From contig JAULSU010000003.1 in assembly GCA_030512335.1 (NCBI GenBank), forward strand, positions 372,001-436,000: a DNA stretch of 64,000 bases, given 5' to 3'. Positions 55,223 to 64,000 of this stretch are shown piece after piece (the stretch's first letter is position 1; every line of letters starts with the position of its first letter). This DNA comes from Immersiella caudata. Its lineage: Eukaryota > Ascomycota > Sordariomycetes > Sordariales > Lasiosphaeriaceae. Both the position numbers and the translations under genes were made by a program. The notes beneath the pieces were generated by a model that ran no database searches, was not told where the DNA came from, and was given only the letters and a program-made list of their open reading frames with translations.

Positions 55223-55612
55223 TCACTTGGAATAATCCAACTTCTGATACCTCCTCACCGTCTCCTCACTCATCCCACTAATCACCAAGATCCCTCCCTT
55301 GATAAAAGTCAAATTCCCATGATTCTTCACCCACCCGTTATTCTTCCTCCCTGCCGCCTCACGCGCCAACTCCTCGGCGATCTGGCTCGCGCAGTAGTCG
55401 CTCACGCCGTACACGACGGCGGTGCGGTATTTGGCGTTGACGGTCATTTCGGTGCCCTCGGCGAGGAAGGGCTGGCAGGCGGGGTTGAAGGTTTGCCAGC
55501 AGGGGGCGGGAGGGAGGTAGCCGAGGGCGAGTTCGGGGTCGTACATGGGGGAGCAGCGCCTTGTGAGGGAGGCGGAGGTGGTGGTTGCGAGGAGGAAGGT
55601 TGAGAGGCGCAT
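55223..55612 (-). CDS. Small secreted protein of unknown function
   Basis: An intronless 129-residue frame from the ATG at 55612. The N-terminus MRLSTFLLATTTSASLT is a signal peptide. The mature part has four cysteines (RRCSPMYD, APCWQTFNPACQPF, SDYCASQIAEEL) and ends GMSEETVRRYQKLDYSK. The shared upstream frame is open further, but this Met is the one followed by a signal sequence. The family is not recognised; effector-like or wall-associated roles are possible. Confidence 0.65.
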   Translation of the reverse strand: MRLSTFLLATTTSASLTRRCSPMYDPELALGYLPPAPCWQTFNPACQPFLAEGTEMTVNAKYRTAVVYGVSDYCASQIAEELAREAAGRKNNGWVKNHGNLTFIKGGILVISGMSEETVRRYQKLDYSK

Positions 55613-56402
55613 TGTTGCGGCTTTTTTTGGTTTTGTTTTGGGGGGATTCTTTGTTGAAGGTGGGGTTGACAATTGGATTGACGTCAGGGGCCAGGCGGTG
55701 ATGCGTGAGGTGAGGTGAGGTGAGTTGAAGATGTCAAAGTCAAAGTTTATGTCAGGTTTAATACTGCGATGCAGCCTCCTACGTGCGCTTGGATTGAGGT
55801 AACCATACCTGGAGAATGCAACGGTCGGGAGAGCAGGCGGGCTATTAAAAGATGCAAAAGTTCGTATGGATAAATTATAATGGTACCTAGAATGCAGTCT
55901 CCGAAGCTGACCCCCGCTTTTCAGGAGTCGTCGTCCTGTGGTTGGATAAAATTTGTGGGAGGCGACATTGGATGGATTCTCGGCAGTCCTGCAGGAATGT
56001 TTCGATTTGTCTTGAGTGGTGATGCCGGCCAGTGATAGGTTCGTGGTCAGGGCAAGGATTTGCAGCACGTGAAGTCTGACGACGTCAGCATCGGGGCGTG
56101 GCCGACTTTTGTTCCATTCGATGCCCTGGGGAATCGACGGATAGGCAGGCTCGAAATGCTACTTCAGCGTTGCTATGACGGAGGCCTTCGTTGGCTATTA
56201 TAGGCGCGGCTGGACGATCACGACCCCGCGTTACCTGGTTTTGCGGACAGGGGCTAGTAAACCCACGGAAAATTACCCACCAGTCGGGAGAGACGGCTGT
56301 GAATTGTGTCAAAGTGCCAATCGCAGGAAAAGCAGTTTAAGATGTCTCACATTCCCGAAAAGGGGGTGCGCTGATTTAGGGGCAGTCACACACACGGTCA
56401 AA
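55613..56402. other. Divergent intergenic region
   Basis: Separates the minus-strand secreted-protein gene from the plus-strand GH43-like gene. A GTGAGGTGAGGTGAG direct repeat occurs at about 55705-55726. No gene. Confidence 0.45.
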
Positions 56403-57513
56403 ATGCATTTTGTCAATTTCAACCTCATCTCCCCCTGGCTGTTGCTCCTGTTACCAGTGCATGCACAGACAAATAATACATTCGTGGGCTATCTCATCAG
56501 CACATTCTCGGACCCAAACCCGACAGTGCAATGGCACCTTTCCAAGGGGAACGACCCGAGCACGTACTCCTTTCTGAACAAGGGGCAACCCATTCTCAGA
56601 TCAACTGTTGGGACCAAGGCAGTTAGGGATGTATTTCTTGTAACAAACAGTGCACGAGATGAATGGTTCATGATTTGCACAGGTAGGTGATGCCTCGACG
56701 ACGAGAAAAGGGACGAACCAAGCTAGCATCTCACTGGCTCCCAGATCTCGATGTCACCGTCCCCGGCTTCTCCTGGGATCGCGTCACCCGAACTGGCAGC
56801 CGCAGCATGGCAATCTGGAAGTCCAAAGACCTGATCAACTGGTCAGACCCAAACCTCACTTTGTAAGGGCGTAATTTCACCTTCTCCACCCCTGAGATTC
56901 ATCCCTAACGCCCCCCAGAGTCGAAGACCCCACAGCAGGAATGCTCTGGGCTCCCTCCGCCGTCTGGGACCCCACAGCCTCCCAATACTTCGTCTTCTGG
57001 TCTTCCCAACTCTACAGCCCCTCCGACCCCTCACACAAAGGCATCGCAACCCCCAAGCGCATCCGCTACGCCACAACCAAAGACTTCACAACCTTTGGCG
57101 CGCCCAAAGACTACCTCGCCCCGCCCAACCGCGCCCTCATCGACCAGGAGTTCCTCTCCCTCGGCAAGCCAAACCACTTCGCCCGTTTCTACAAGGACGA
57201 AACAGCTGGTAGCCGTGTTGTAATCGAGACAACCACAGACGGCCTCTTCGGGACATGGAAGACAGTAGGGAATGTAAGGACGGAGGGGAGACGGGAAGGA
57301 CCGGCTGCGTGGGCGGATAATCAGACGCCGGGGAAGTATTATTTGCTGTTGGATGATTATTCGCAGTATCTCCCATATGAGACGTCGAATATCGGTGTGG
57401 TTCCGTGGGTTGTGCCCAATTGGCCAAACTTTCCAAGGGGGTTGAAGCATGGGAGTGTGACGCCTTTGACGAGGGGAGAGTATGAGGCGGTTGCGGGGAG
57501 GTATTTGGCTTGA
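56403..57513 (+). CDS. Secreted GH43-like glycoside hydrolase (arabinanase/xylosidase fold)
   Basis: Three exons: 56403-56682, 56745-56862 and 56919-57513, giving 330 residues. Introns of 62 nt (GTAGGT/CCCAG) and 56 nt (GTAAGG/CCCCAG) keep frame. The signal peptide is MHFVNFNLISPWLLLLLPVHA. The five-bladed propeller features of clan GH-F are suggested by VGYLISTFSDP, SKDLINWSDP, MLWAPSAVWDP, RIRYATTKDF and NRALIDQEFL. Family 43 enzymes act on arabinan, arabinoxylan or galactan side chains. The catalytic Asp/Asp/Glu triad cannot be assigned with certainty, and the usual first-blade Asp context is weak, so activity is not assured. Together with the GH10 and PL1 genes it forms a set of plant-wall enzymes. 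Confidence 0.78.
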
Positions 57514-57705
57514 GAATAGAAGGTGTCTAGGTATCTATCTAATCCTGCGGGCGGGGTTTTCGTTGCCCCTTGAGTCCCTTTTGTGAATATGAACTTGAAG
57601 ACTCCCCGTGTGGTGGTGGTCCACGGTTCTTAGTTCCCCCTGTAGGAGTTCCACGACACCCTCTTCGCGCCCTCCCTCGCTGATGGTTTGAGGTTCCAAA
57701 TCTAC

Positions 57706-58602
57706 CTACTTGGGCGCATACCTACTCGGGTACGGAGTCTCAGGATTGTCGAGCCAAGTGTGCAACTTGTTCAAAGCTGCCAAGTCCCGTAATTTCCTGG
57801 ACGTAGCGCAACCAGCCGTTCCGATCCAGAGGGTTTTAGGGTCGAGGTTCAACGGGTCTTCTCCCCAAGTGCTAAAAGGTCGATCGAACCACCTATCAGC
57901 GTCTATGATCTCGGCGGCACCAAGGTCGATCAAGGTGGGCGTGGTTCCGCCAGGGGGGCCGTGGTGTTGAGCGACTGGATGTCATTGTGGGCGATGCCGA
58001 CGACGTTGTGAAGATAATCGATTGCTGATGCCAGAGCGGTTAGAAAGGGTTCTTTATCGATTTTCTTGCGCAAGTGAACGTGGTCCCAGAGGTTGAGGCC
58101 GCCGCAGCGATCGAGCATGACACCTGTAACACGGCCCTTTCGAACACGACAGCCATGGTAAGTGACGATGTTGACCGTGGTCCGAGAGCTTCTCCAACAT
58201 CCGAACCTCGGAGGCGAACCAGACAGCCATCTGCGTCCAGCCATCTTCGTTGGGATCGTAGTCTGACCCAAGGGGGGGAAGAAGGGCCACTTTAGGAAAA
58301 GTCCATCGTCTGGCTGCGTGTCCCATGTGTCGGCCACAGTGACGCGGGTCCGGGCCTTCTGTCATGGAATCGGGAGAGGAAAGAACACATCTTTCGCATG
58401 TACTTTTCTCAGGGCTGCGTTGATTTTCTCGACTGCATGCTTCGAATCATCTCCCAAGACGAGCCCACAGTACAGTTCATCCTCCCCATCTACGTCGCCT
58501 GCAACCCATTGCCAGTGCAAGGATGACAAAGACCCGTCTCCACGGTTCTTTGCGGACAACAATTTTGACATCGTCTTCGTGGGTGATGGCAAGCTCCGGC
58601 AT
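57706..58602 (-). pseudogene. Protein-kinase-like gene relic
   Basis: Pieces of a fungal kinase-like protein lie in successive frames on the minus strand: MPELAITHEDDVKIVVRK (from 58602), YCGLVLGDDSKHAVEKINAA (about 58470), TVADTWDTQPDDG (about 58330), VTYHGCRVRKGRVTGVMLDR (about 58160-58100), then a catalytic loop-like HNDIQSLN (about 57985) and a DFG-like LIDLGAAEI (about 57930) in yet another frame, ending PSRYAPK at 57706. At least four frame changes separate them, none explained by introns. The lysine and HRD-like region suggest a former, possibly active kinase of the small fungal HxD-type group. Confidence 0.65.
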
Positions 58603-59696
58603 GGTTGAAGGTATAATTAGAGACAAGAAAGTAGAAGGCCGATGAGCTGCATTGGTACGGAGAAGGTATGACATGTAGCCTCTTATTTTTTTCCAGCTTG
58701 CAGATTTTCTAGGGAGGAACTTCAGCAAAGGAGCCACCTCTAAACCGCCATATTCGGATATCCCAAAAGGCGAAATAAAGAAAAGCTAACGAAGCAGTTG
58801 CATAATTTAATTCGGGCGGGTGCAACGAAACGGTCAAGTCTATGCCTGACAAAGCCAACCCCAGACAAAGGCCACGGAGAGCAACTAAGGCGCCGAATCA
58901 TAACCTGGAGGAATAATCGCGCAGAGAGAGACTAGCAGTACTAGCTTCCAGGCACGAAGATCAAAACGGAAGTAAATCGACTGACACGCAGAGAATTTGA
59001 AGTGGATACAGGGTCTCAAAGCTGAGGTCGTGCCATCGCTACCGCGTACTAGACCATAGCTGGGTGGGAGCGAGATAGTGTCGCGTTTCCAAGATGCGAT
59101 ATTGAAATTGGACCCTGCCGCCTTCATTATGACCCGTTTCGTCGTGGTTTGTGAGCTTTTAGGGACGCAGCTCAGCCGCACCAAACCCCTGAAAACCCCA
59201 AACAATTGCCAGCGCAGCATTTCCACGCAGAGCATCATTTCAGAGCCGCACTAGATCCGGCCAGGCAAACCGAATGCCAATGTCAAACTCACGATGAAAC
59301 GCGCACAGGTCTCCGAGTGCAGAGCCTCAAGAGCCTAGACCGCGCAAGCGGGGAGAGTGCGCTGCAGGGGAAGGGGACGAGTCTCAGCCGCTCAGCTCTA
59401 GCCGGAACAGGCGAGGCGGGTCTTGGCGCTGAAAGCCTTATCGAATGAGGCGGCCACAGGGCCAGCCAGAAGCAAATCACAACCGACCGCTTGCCGCAGG
59501 TTTACCGCTTCATGACTAAATGGCGTTCTAAAGCGCCCTGTGGCATAAGTCGATGTTTTGACCTCGCTAAGGCTCTGCGCTCCCAGGCGAGAACCATAAA
59601 ACACAACATTGCCCAAACCTTCTCTTCCCTCTTGACACATCCACCCCATCTCTCTCCACTCACCTTGAAGGAATAAAAAACCTACCAGTACTCAAA
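58603..59696. other. Intergenic; no supported gene
   Basis: One minus-strand frame of 117 codons (58885-59238) has no recognised motif and is not supported. The sequence GAAGGAATAAAAAACC just before 59697 is a possible TATA-like promoter element. Confidence 0.4.
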
Positions 59697-60459
59697 ATGG
59701 TCCACCTAAAAATCATCCTCCCCCTCACCCTCCTCCTCTCTCCCTCCCTCGCCATAAATCCCCTTTTCCTCTCCTTCGGCGACCCCTCCTGCGACAACTG
59801 TCAAGACCGCGCCTACAACAGCTGCCCCGGCGACGACACCGAGCGCCCCTTTGCGGAATGTATGTGCGCCGGTGACGGCTCGACGATCTTCGTCGGGGAG
59901 TGCATCCCGAAATGCACGGCGGCGAGCGGGTTCGGTGTGGATTTCTTTGCGGTGTCGCTGTATACCTATTGTATCAGTTTTTTTCCCGAGCTGTGTGAGG
60001 CGGCCAAGGATGCGGGGGTTACGGACAGCATTTGGGAGGAGCGGTGTGGTGCGGGGGCGGTTCCAGGGGGCGGGTCGGGCTCGGGCTCGGGGTCGGGCTC
60101 GGGGTCGGGGTCGGGAGCGGGCTCTGGAAGTGGGGCTGGTTCGGGGTCGGGCTCAGGGACTGGGGCTGGAGATGGTTCGAGTGGGGAGACGTGAGTAGCG
60201 CCAAGCTTTGATCCCGTCTAGCTGGACCTTTGCGGTTGCGCATAGCTAACGCCAGTGTGACAACAGATCGCCTACCACCGGGGCATCACCGGGTGCAACC
60301 AGGACGGGCGCGGGGCTGGGGTCGGTATCGACGGCCACCGGTGCAGCCAACGGGGGAGCGAACTCCCCTCCGGTCAAGGCGGCAGCTGCAGTGGGCTGTC
60401 CCCCTGCCTGGGCCGCTGCATTCGGTCTTGGACTGTTCATTTTGAGCGGGAATTTTTGA
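59697..60459 (+). CDS. GPI-anchored Cys-rich cell-surface protein with a Gly-Ser repeat
   Basis: Two exons (59697-60190 and 60267-60459; 76-nt intron, GTGAGT/AACAG), 228 residues. Order: signal peptide (MVHLKIILPLTLLLSPSLA), a domain with ten cysteines (PSCDNCQDRAYNSC ... ECMC ... ECIPKC ... YC ... LC ... RC), a GS/GA dipeptide repeat (60070-60175), a Thr/Ser/Ala-rich stalk, then a hydrophobic C-terminus (WAAAFGLGLFILSGNF) typical of a GPI-attachment signal. This is the layout of fungal wall or plasma-membrane surface proteins. The Cys domain resembles, but does not clearly match, CFEM-type domains. The splice gives the GPI tail, which supports it. Confidence 0.8.
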
Positions 60460-60879
60460 GCAAGTAACGAAGGCTTTGTAAAATGTCAGAGTTGTAAAAT
60501 ACCGGATGTAATTAGACTTGGCTTCAAGATCACGAGAAACGGAGAACAGCCCGGCAAGGTGCAGTTTTTGTTTTCCGGATAGTAACTCGCGAAACAGCGA
60601 GGTGGCGGGGGAACGTGGAAGGTGCACTGAGCTTGAAGCTCACTTGTCAAATTTGAGACTGCTCTGGAGCGGCGCCATCATCGTACCTCTGATGACCTCT
60701 CACGTTTTCCCAGACTTCAAGGCCTTTGCGACGTGAAAATTGCAGTGACTGTTCGCCTGACATTTTGCATGCAATGCATCTTGCTGCATGCGATCCGATT
60801 TGCGGCATCGACCGTCTCTGACCATCAAGCTCCAGACCGAGCTGAACCGTTCCTTCCTGCTCTACGGATCGTGCCCGAC
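60460..60879. other. Intergenic; no gene recognised
   Basis: 420 bp between the GPI-anchored protein gene and the STAND relic. It contains a TGCATGCAATGCATCTTGCTGCATGC stretch (60766-60791) of overlapping TGCATGC palindromes. No coding signal. Confidence 0.4.
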
Positions 60880-63206
60880 ATGGACCCGCTCTCCATCACT
60901 GTCGCATGCACGTCCCTCATCTCAGCTGTCGGCAAAGCCTCAACGAAACCGTCACCTTCATCCGATAATGTCGCGAAGCGCGCACCGAGGTGCAGGCCGT
61001 GTCGGGCGAGCCGCACGTGCTGGGCATGGTGCTGGACATGCTCGAGGCCAACATCAGCTCCATCATCGAAAACTGCAATGCCGTTGTCGTAGGCATCATC
61101 AAGCTTCTTGAGAAGCACAAGGGGCGCGTCACGGGCCGATCGCGCGGCTCGCTGGTCGTTGTATGGCCGCAGCGATGTCAACAGATTGCGCTCAACGCTG
61201 GAGGCTTATCGCAGCGCCCTCAGTCTTGCGCTGGAAATGGCGACCATCACGACACAGAAAGACACGGAAGCCGAAATCCACGACGCAAGAGAGGAGATCA
61301 GGGTAGGGAACGAAGCCAATCGGGTGGCGCACGCAGCACCGCAGCAAGATACCCGGCAGATTCTGGCCGAGATCGAGAGGCTCACGGGCTTGCTCGCAAC
61401 CACTACGCTAGGCTCAGGTCAACCGCAAAGTCACTCTGTTGTCGAGGTTGAAGCACTTGGGATGCATCATTAGCAGAACTTCATGGTGGAACGCTATCTA
61501 GATTCCTTGACGACATACGCCGTGTCCGAGTACAGCTTCGACAGGGACCAGGCTTCGCCCTCACCCTCAAGGGGCCCTAGGGGCCCTCTGGGCTCGATAG
61601 AAGAGGAGGGGACAACGCGGGCCGCCAGATCGACTCTGGCGGAAAGTAGCACAGTTGTGCAAATTTCAGCAATGGGAGTTGAATCGATCCGAGTCAATTA
61701 TCTCCACACAACCCAAACTTTGCTTGAACTGGAGAAAATTCAGTGCTTGGCGGTCTCCCCCGACGGAGAAGCATTGGTATTTTGCGGCTACGTCGGTGTC
61801 GGCATCCTGTGGCCAACGTTGCGGCGTCCTTTCACGCCATGGCCAGGGATGGAGCAACGCAACATGCAGAACCCCGAGTGCCAGTCGCGGCTAGTGTTTA
61901 CGCCAGATGGAATCCTGCTCTATGGCTTTGCCACGCTCTGGGGCTCATCATTCTGTTGGTCGTTTGACTCCCGAACCCGAAAGTTCTTATCCTTTGAGCA
62001 GCGACGGACCGGCCGGATGCTCTCAAGGGTGGCGAGGAGTAGCGTCCTTTGACGCGTCGTCTGCCCGTTACAGATCTCCAAGGGGGGCGGCGGCCTTGAG
62101 TAGGGAGCCGCATGTCTGGTTCAGTAGCCCAGCGGAACAGTTGATGCTGGATCTTGAAACGGATAATGCAACATCATCCGGAGTAATTGAGAAGCTGCCT
62201 TAAGGACAATGGCGTCATGCACGACCTACAAGGGAGTCAGTACCGCTTCCGTTTTGACTAACGGCCCTGACAGTGCTTCTATCGACTAGTTCTCTCAATC
62301 TGGTGAGGTCCGGAGAACCATCATCCTCAAACCGAACATGCCCGCCAGGCATTTCGCCGTCTCTCTAAAGCTGGAATTTGCTTTGAGCGTCTTCGAAATC
62401 GTGAATCTCCATGATCCCTATGGGCAACTATTTGACTGCTTCCTCTAGCTAGATATCGCTAACAAACAGTGTTTTGCATTCTCAAGTGATAGCATACTTC
62501 TTGCCGTCAAGGGTTCAAAGAATCCCACGATCTACGTACGACATGGTCACAAGGAACGTTTGCATCTCGGTGGATTTCGACGGCGGTGGCGCGGAGCAGA
62601 TCTACTTCCTGGGGGGGAGGTATCTGGCTTGAAGGTCCGACTCGGCCGTTCAGGCATACCAGTCGTTTGGGGAGCGCTGGACTGACGTTATGCATCCTGG
62701 AGAAAAAGACGGCTGGAGCGACATTGAGCTCATCGACCTTCTCGAGGAATACCCCTGGACTACCGCGGCCTACCCTCGCAACTCTGAACGCGGGGCCGAC
62801 TCTTTGATATTGATCCCCCAGCCCGCGCGGCAGATACGTGTACGCGACGCTGATTCGAAGTCAAGCTCGCACTGTTCCGACCGCAAAGACTGTGCCATCT
62901 TTCATCCTCAAGTAGCGGGAATATGGATGCACGAAGAATGGTAAAGCTCTGGCCAAAAGCAACTAGCGCGGGGTTGACTGATTGGAAGCTCTTCTACATT
63001 CATTCAAGCCTGTGCCGATTGGTTACACATCCTCCTTTAGAAGCTGGCTCTTCACTAATCTCGACGACTAGACTACCAAGGCTCCCATCAGCAGGCAGTG
63101 CATCGAAGAACACGTCTCCCACAGAGCAAGACTTCGCGCTAATCACCGGCTCCTCCGAGCGTTCAACGCAGAGAGCCCTCATCAATACGGATGACCTCAA
63201 GATATA
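60880..63206 (+). pseudogene. STAND-type protein relic: helical N-terminal domain followed by WD/beta-propeller-like repeats
   Basis: The ATG at 60880 begins MDPLSITVACTSLISAVGKAS, the standard opening of a fungal STAND N-terminal domain. Its continuation (EARTEVQAVSGEPHVLGMVL, then NISSIIENCNAVVVGIIKLL) is in another frame and is entered through a TAA. RSDVNRLRSTLEAYRSALSL is in a third frame, and a TAG at 61471-61473 breaks it again. From ~61700 WD-like blades appear (IQCLAVSPDGEALVFCG, SRLVFTPDGILLYGF), and further out-of-frame blades occur to ~62940 (QCFAFSSDSILLAVKGS; CAIFHPQVAGIWMHEEW). No NACHT or NB-ARC domain is visible between the two parts. The gene is clearly dead. Confidence 0.6.
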
Positions 63207-63289
63207 ATGACCGCACTTTTGAGCAGTGGGGGAACGCAGCTCATCGGTGACTCTGTTGGCCCACTCTCGATTGTAGGATAGAACTCCCA

Positions 63290-63952
63290 GGCGTCTGCGA
63301 GCATCTATTCCAACATTGGACCAGGGCAGATCCGAGTTGTTACGCTACATCCGAGCCAGGGCTACGAGTCAATCCGATGTTCTCTCATCGTCAGGGACAG
63401 AGAAGCAGCGACACCAATACCAGCAACCACGAAAAGCGATGAGGCGATGCCTGACTGTGCGTACGGCGCGCTCTCGTACCTTTGGGGTAACCACAACAGT
63501 AACGAGGCAAGAGAGATTCTGCTGGAAAGACACCCCTTCAAAGTCACGGGAAATCTGTACCGGTATCTCTTCACCTTCGCGACGCGAAATGCCCCAGCGC
63601 GCTTTGGATCGACGCCTTGGCTATCAACCAGACCAACGTTCAGGGAAGGAACCAGCAGGTTCGACACATGGACGATGTGTTTCGCAACGCACACAGAATG
63701 ATCGCGTGCCTCTGCGTGCCTGAAGGCCTAGGGAAAAAGTTCAACTGCAGCCCAAGGTTCCTTGAGCTCATAAGGATGATGTTCCCTTACACAGTTCATA
63801 GTGAACTCGACGTATGTGGCTGCGCTTCCGTGTTTAGTGATGTCTACTGGGCGAGGGTCAGGATCACGCAAGAAATCGCCGTCGCCCGGAAGGTGGTCAT
63901 GTTCTGTTTGGGCGATTTTGTAGATTTTGAGGCTCTGCTCGAAATATACTAA
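63290..63952 (+). pseudogene. HET-domain (heterokaryon incompatibility) gene relic at the right edge
   Basis: The opening IRVVTLHPSQGYESIRCSL and the core YGALSYLWGN, then ILLERHPFKVTGNLYRYL, are the first HET-domain blocks. After a shift near 63595-63605 the next block continues in another frame: ALWIDALAINQTNVQGRN, then QVRHMDDVFRNAHRMIACLC and the RITQEIAVAR segment (normally RxWxxQE). A TAA at 63950-63952 closes it. HET domains trigger cell death when incompatible fungal individuals fuse. The Trp usually found before the QE motif is absent (YWARVRITQE). The start is not fixed, and the gene's right part may lie beyond the window. Confidence 0.7.
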
Positions 63953-64000
63953 CGACACTGCAACAACACTCCACATAGAGGCGGCGTACTGGACTCGATC

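Noticed and set aside
58885..59238. 117-codon minus frame
   Set aside because: No recognisable domain and an N-terminus without start context; not supported.
1..64000. CRISPR arrays, bacterial operons, riboswitches, insertion sequences
   Set aside because: The window is fungal nuclear DNA; no regularly spaced repeats, transposase or terminal inverted repeats were found.

Overview
The window is nuclear DNA from a filamentous ascomycete, most likely a Sordariomycete. It is GC-rich, introns are short (about 50-120 nt, with GTAAGT-like donors, CTGAC-like branch sites and YAG acceptors), and it encodes typical Pezizomycotina families: HET, HeLo and NACHT proteins, a class II hydrophobin, plant-cell-wall hydrolases and a Doa10 ligase. 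All assignments come from reading the sequence; no database search was run.

Layout. 0-6 kb: a head-to-head pair resembling the Podospora het-S/NWD2 amyloid-signalling pair. One member is a HeLo-domain protein with a C-terminal HET-s-type amyloid motif (minus strand). The other is a NACHT-ankyrin NLR that carries a matching motif at its N-terminus in a short first exon (plus strand). Both are broken. 6-12 kb: mostly non-coding, with one damaged secreted-protein gene and a mutated fragment of it. 12-30 kb: an intact core block with a HeLo/pseudokinase/trypsin-like protease fusion, a fatty-acid desaturase-like protein, an Ala-rich ER-type membrane protein (often misnamed hoxa13) and Doa10/Ssm4. 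30-35 kb: a second, frameshifted NACHT NLR and a TDT-family dicarboxylate transporter with an EF-hand-like loop. 36-42 kb: a tRNA-Cys and three broken conserved genes. 43-47 kb: a convergent GH10 xylanase and PL1 pectate lyase, then a GT32 mannosyltransferase-like gene. 48-53 kb: a broken small secreted Cys-rich gene, a class II hydrophobin, a second tRNA-Cys and an intact secreted Cys-rich protein. 53-64 kb: duplicated ankyrin relics, a small secreted protein, a GH43-like hydrolase, a kinase-like relic, a GPI-anchored Ser/Gly-repeat protein, a STAND/beta-propeller relic and a HET-domain relic that reaches the right edge.

Themes. Two gene populations are interleaved. Housekeeping and secreted-enzyme genes are intact; the Doa10 frame runs 1734 codons without a break. 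Nearly every self/non-self recognition gene (HeLo-HRAM, two NLRs, ankyrin relics, STAND relic, HET) carries frameshifts and stops. The contrast argues against random sequencing error and for real decay of an incompatibility-gene-rich region. Several stops fit C-to-T change, as repeat-induced point mutation (RIP) would produce. The most notable items are the amyloid-motif NLR/effector pair and its joint inactivation, and the intact HeLo-pseudokinase-protease fusion.
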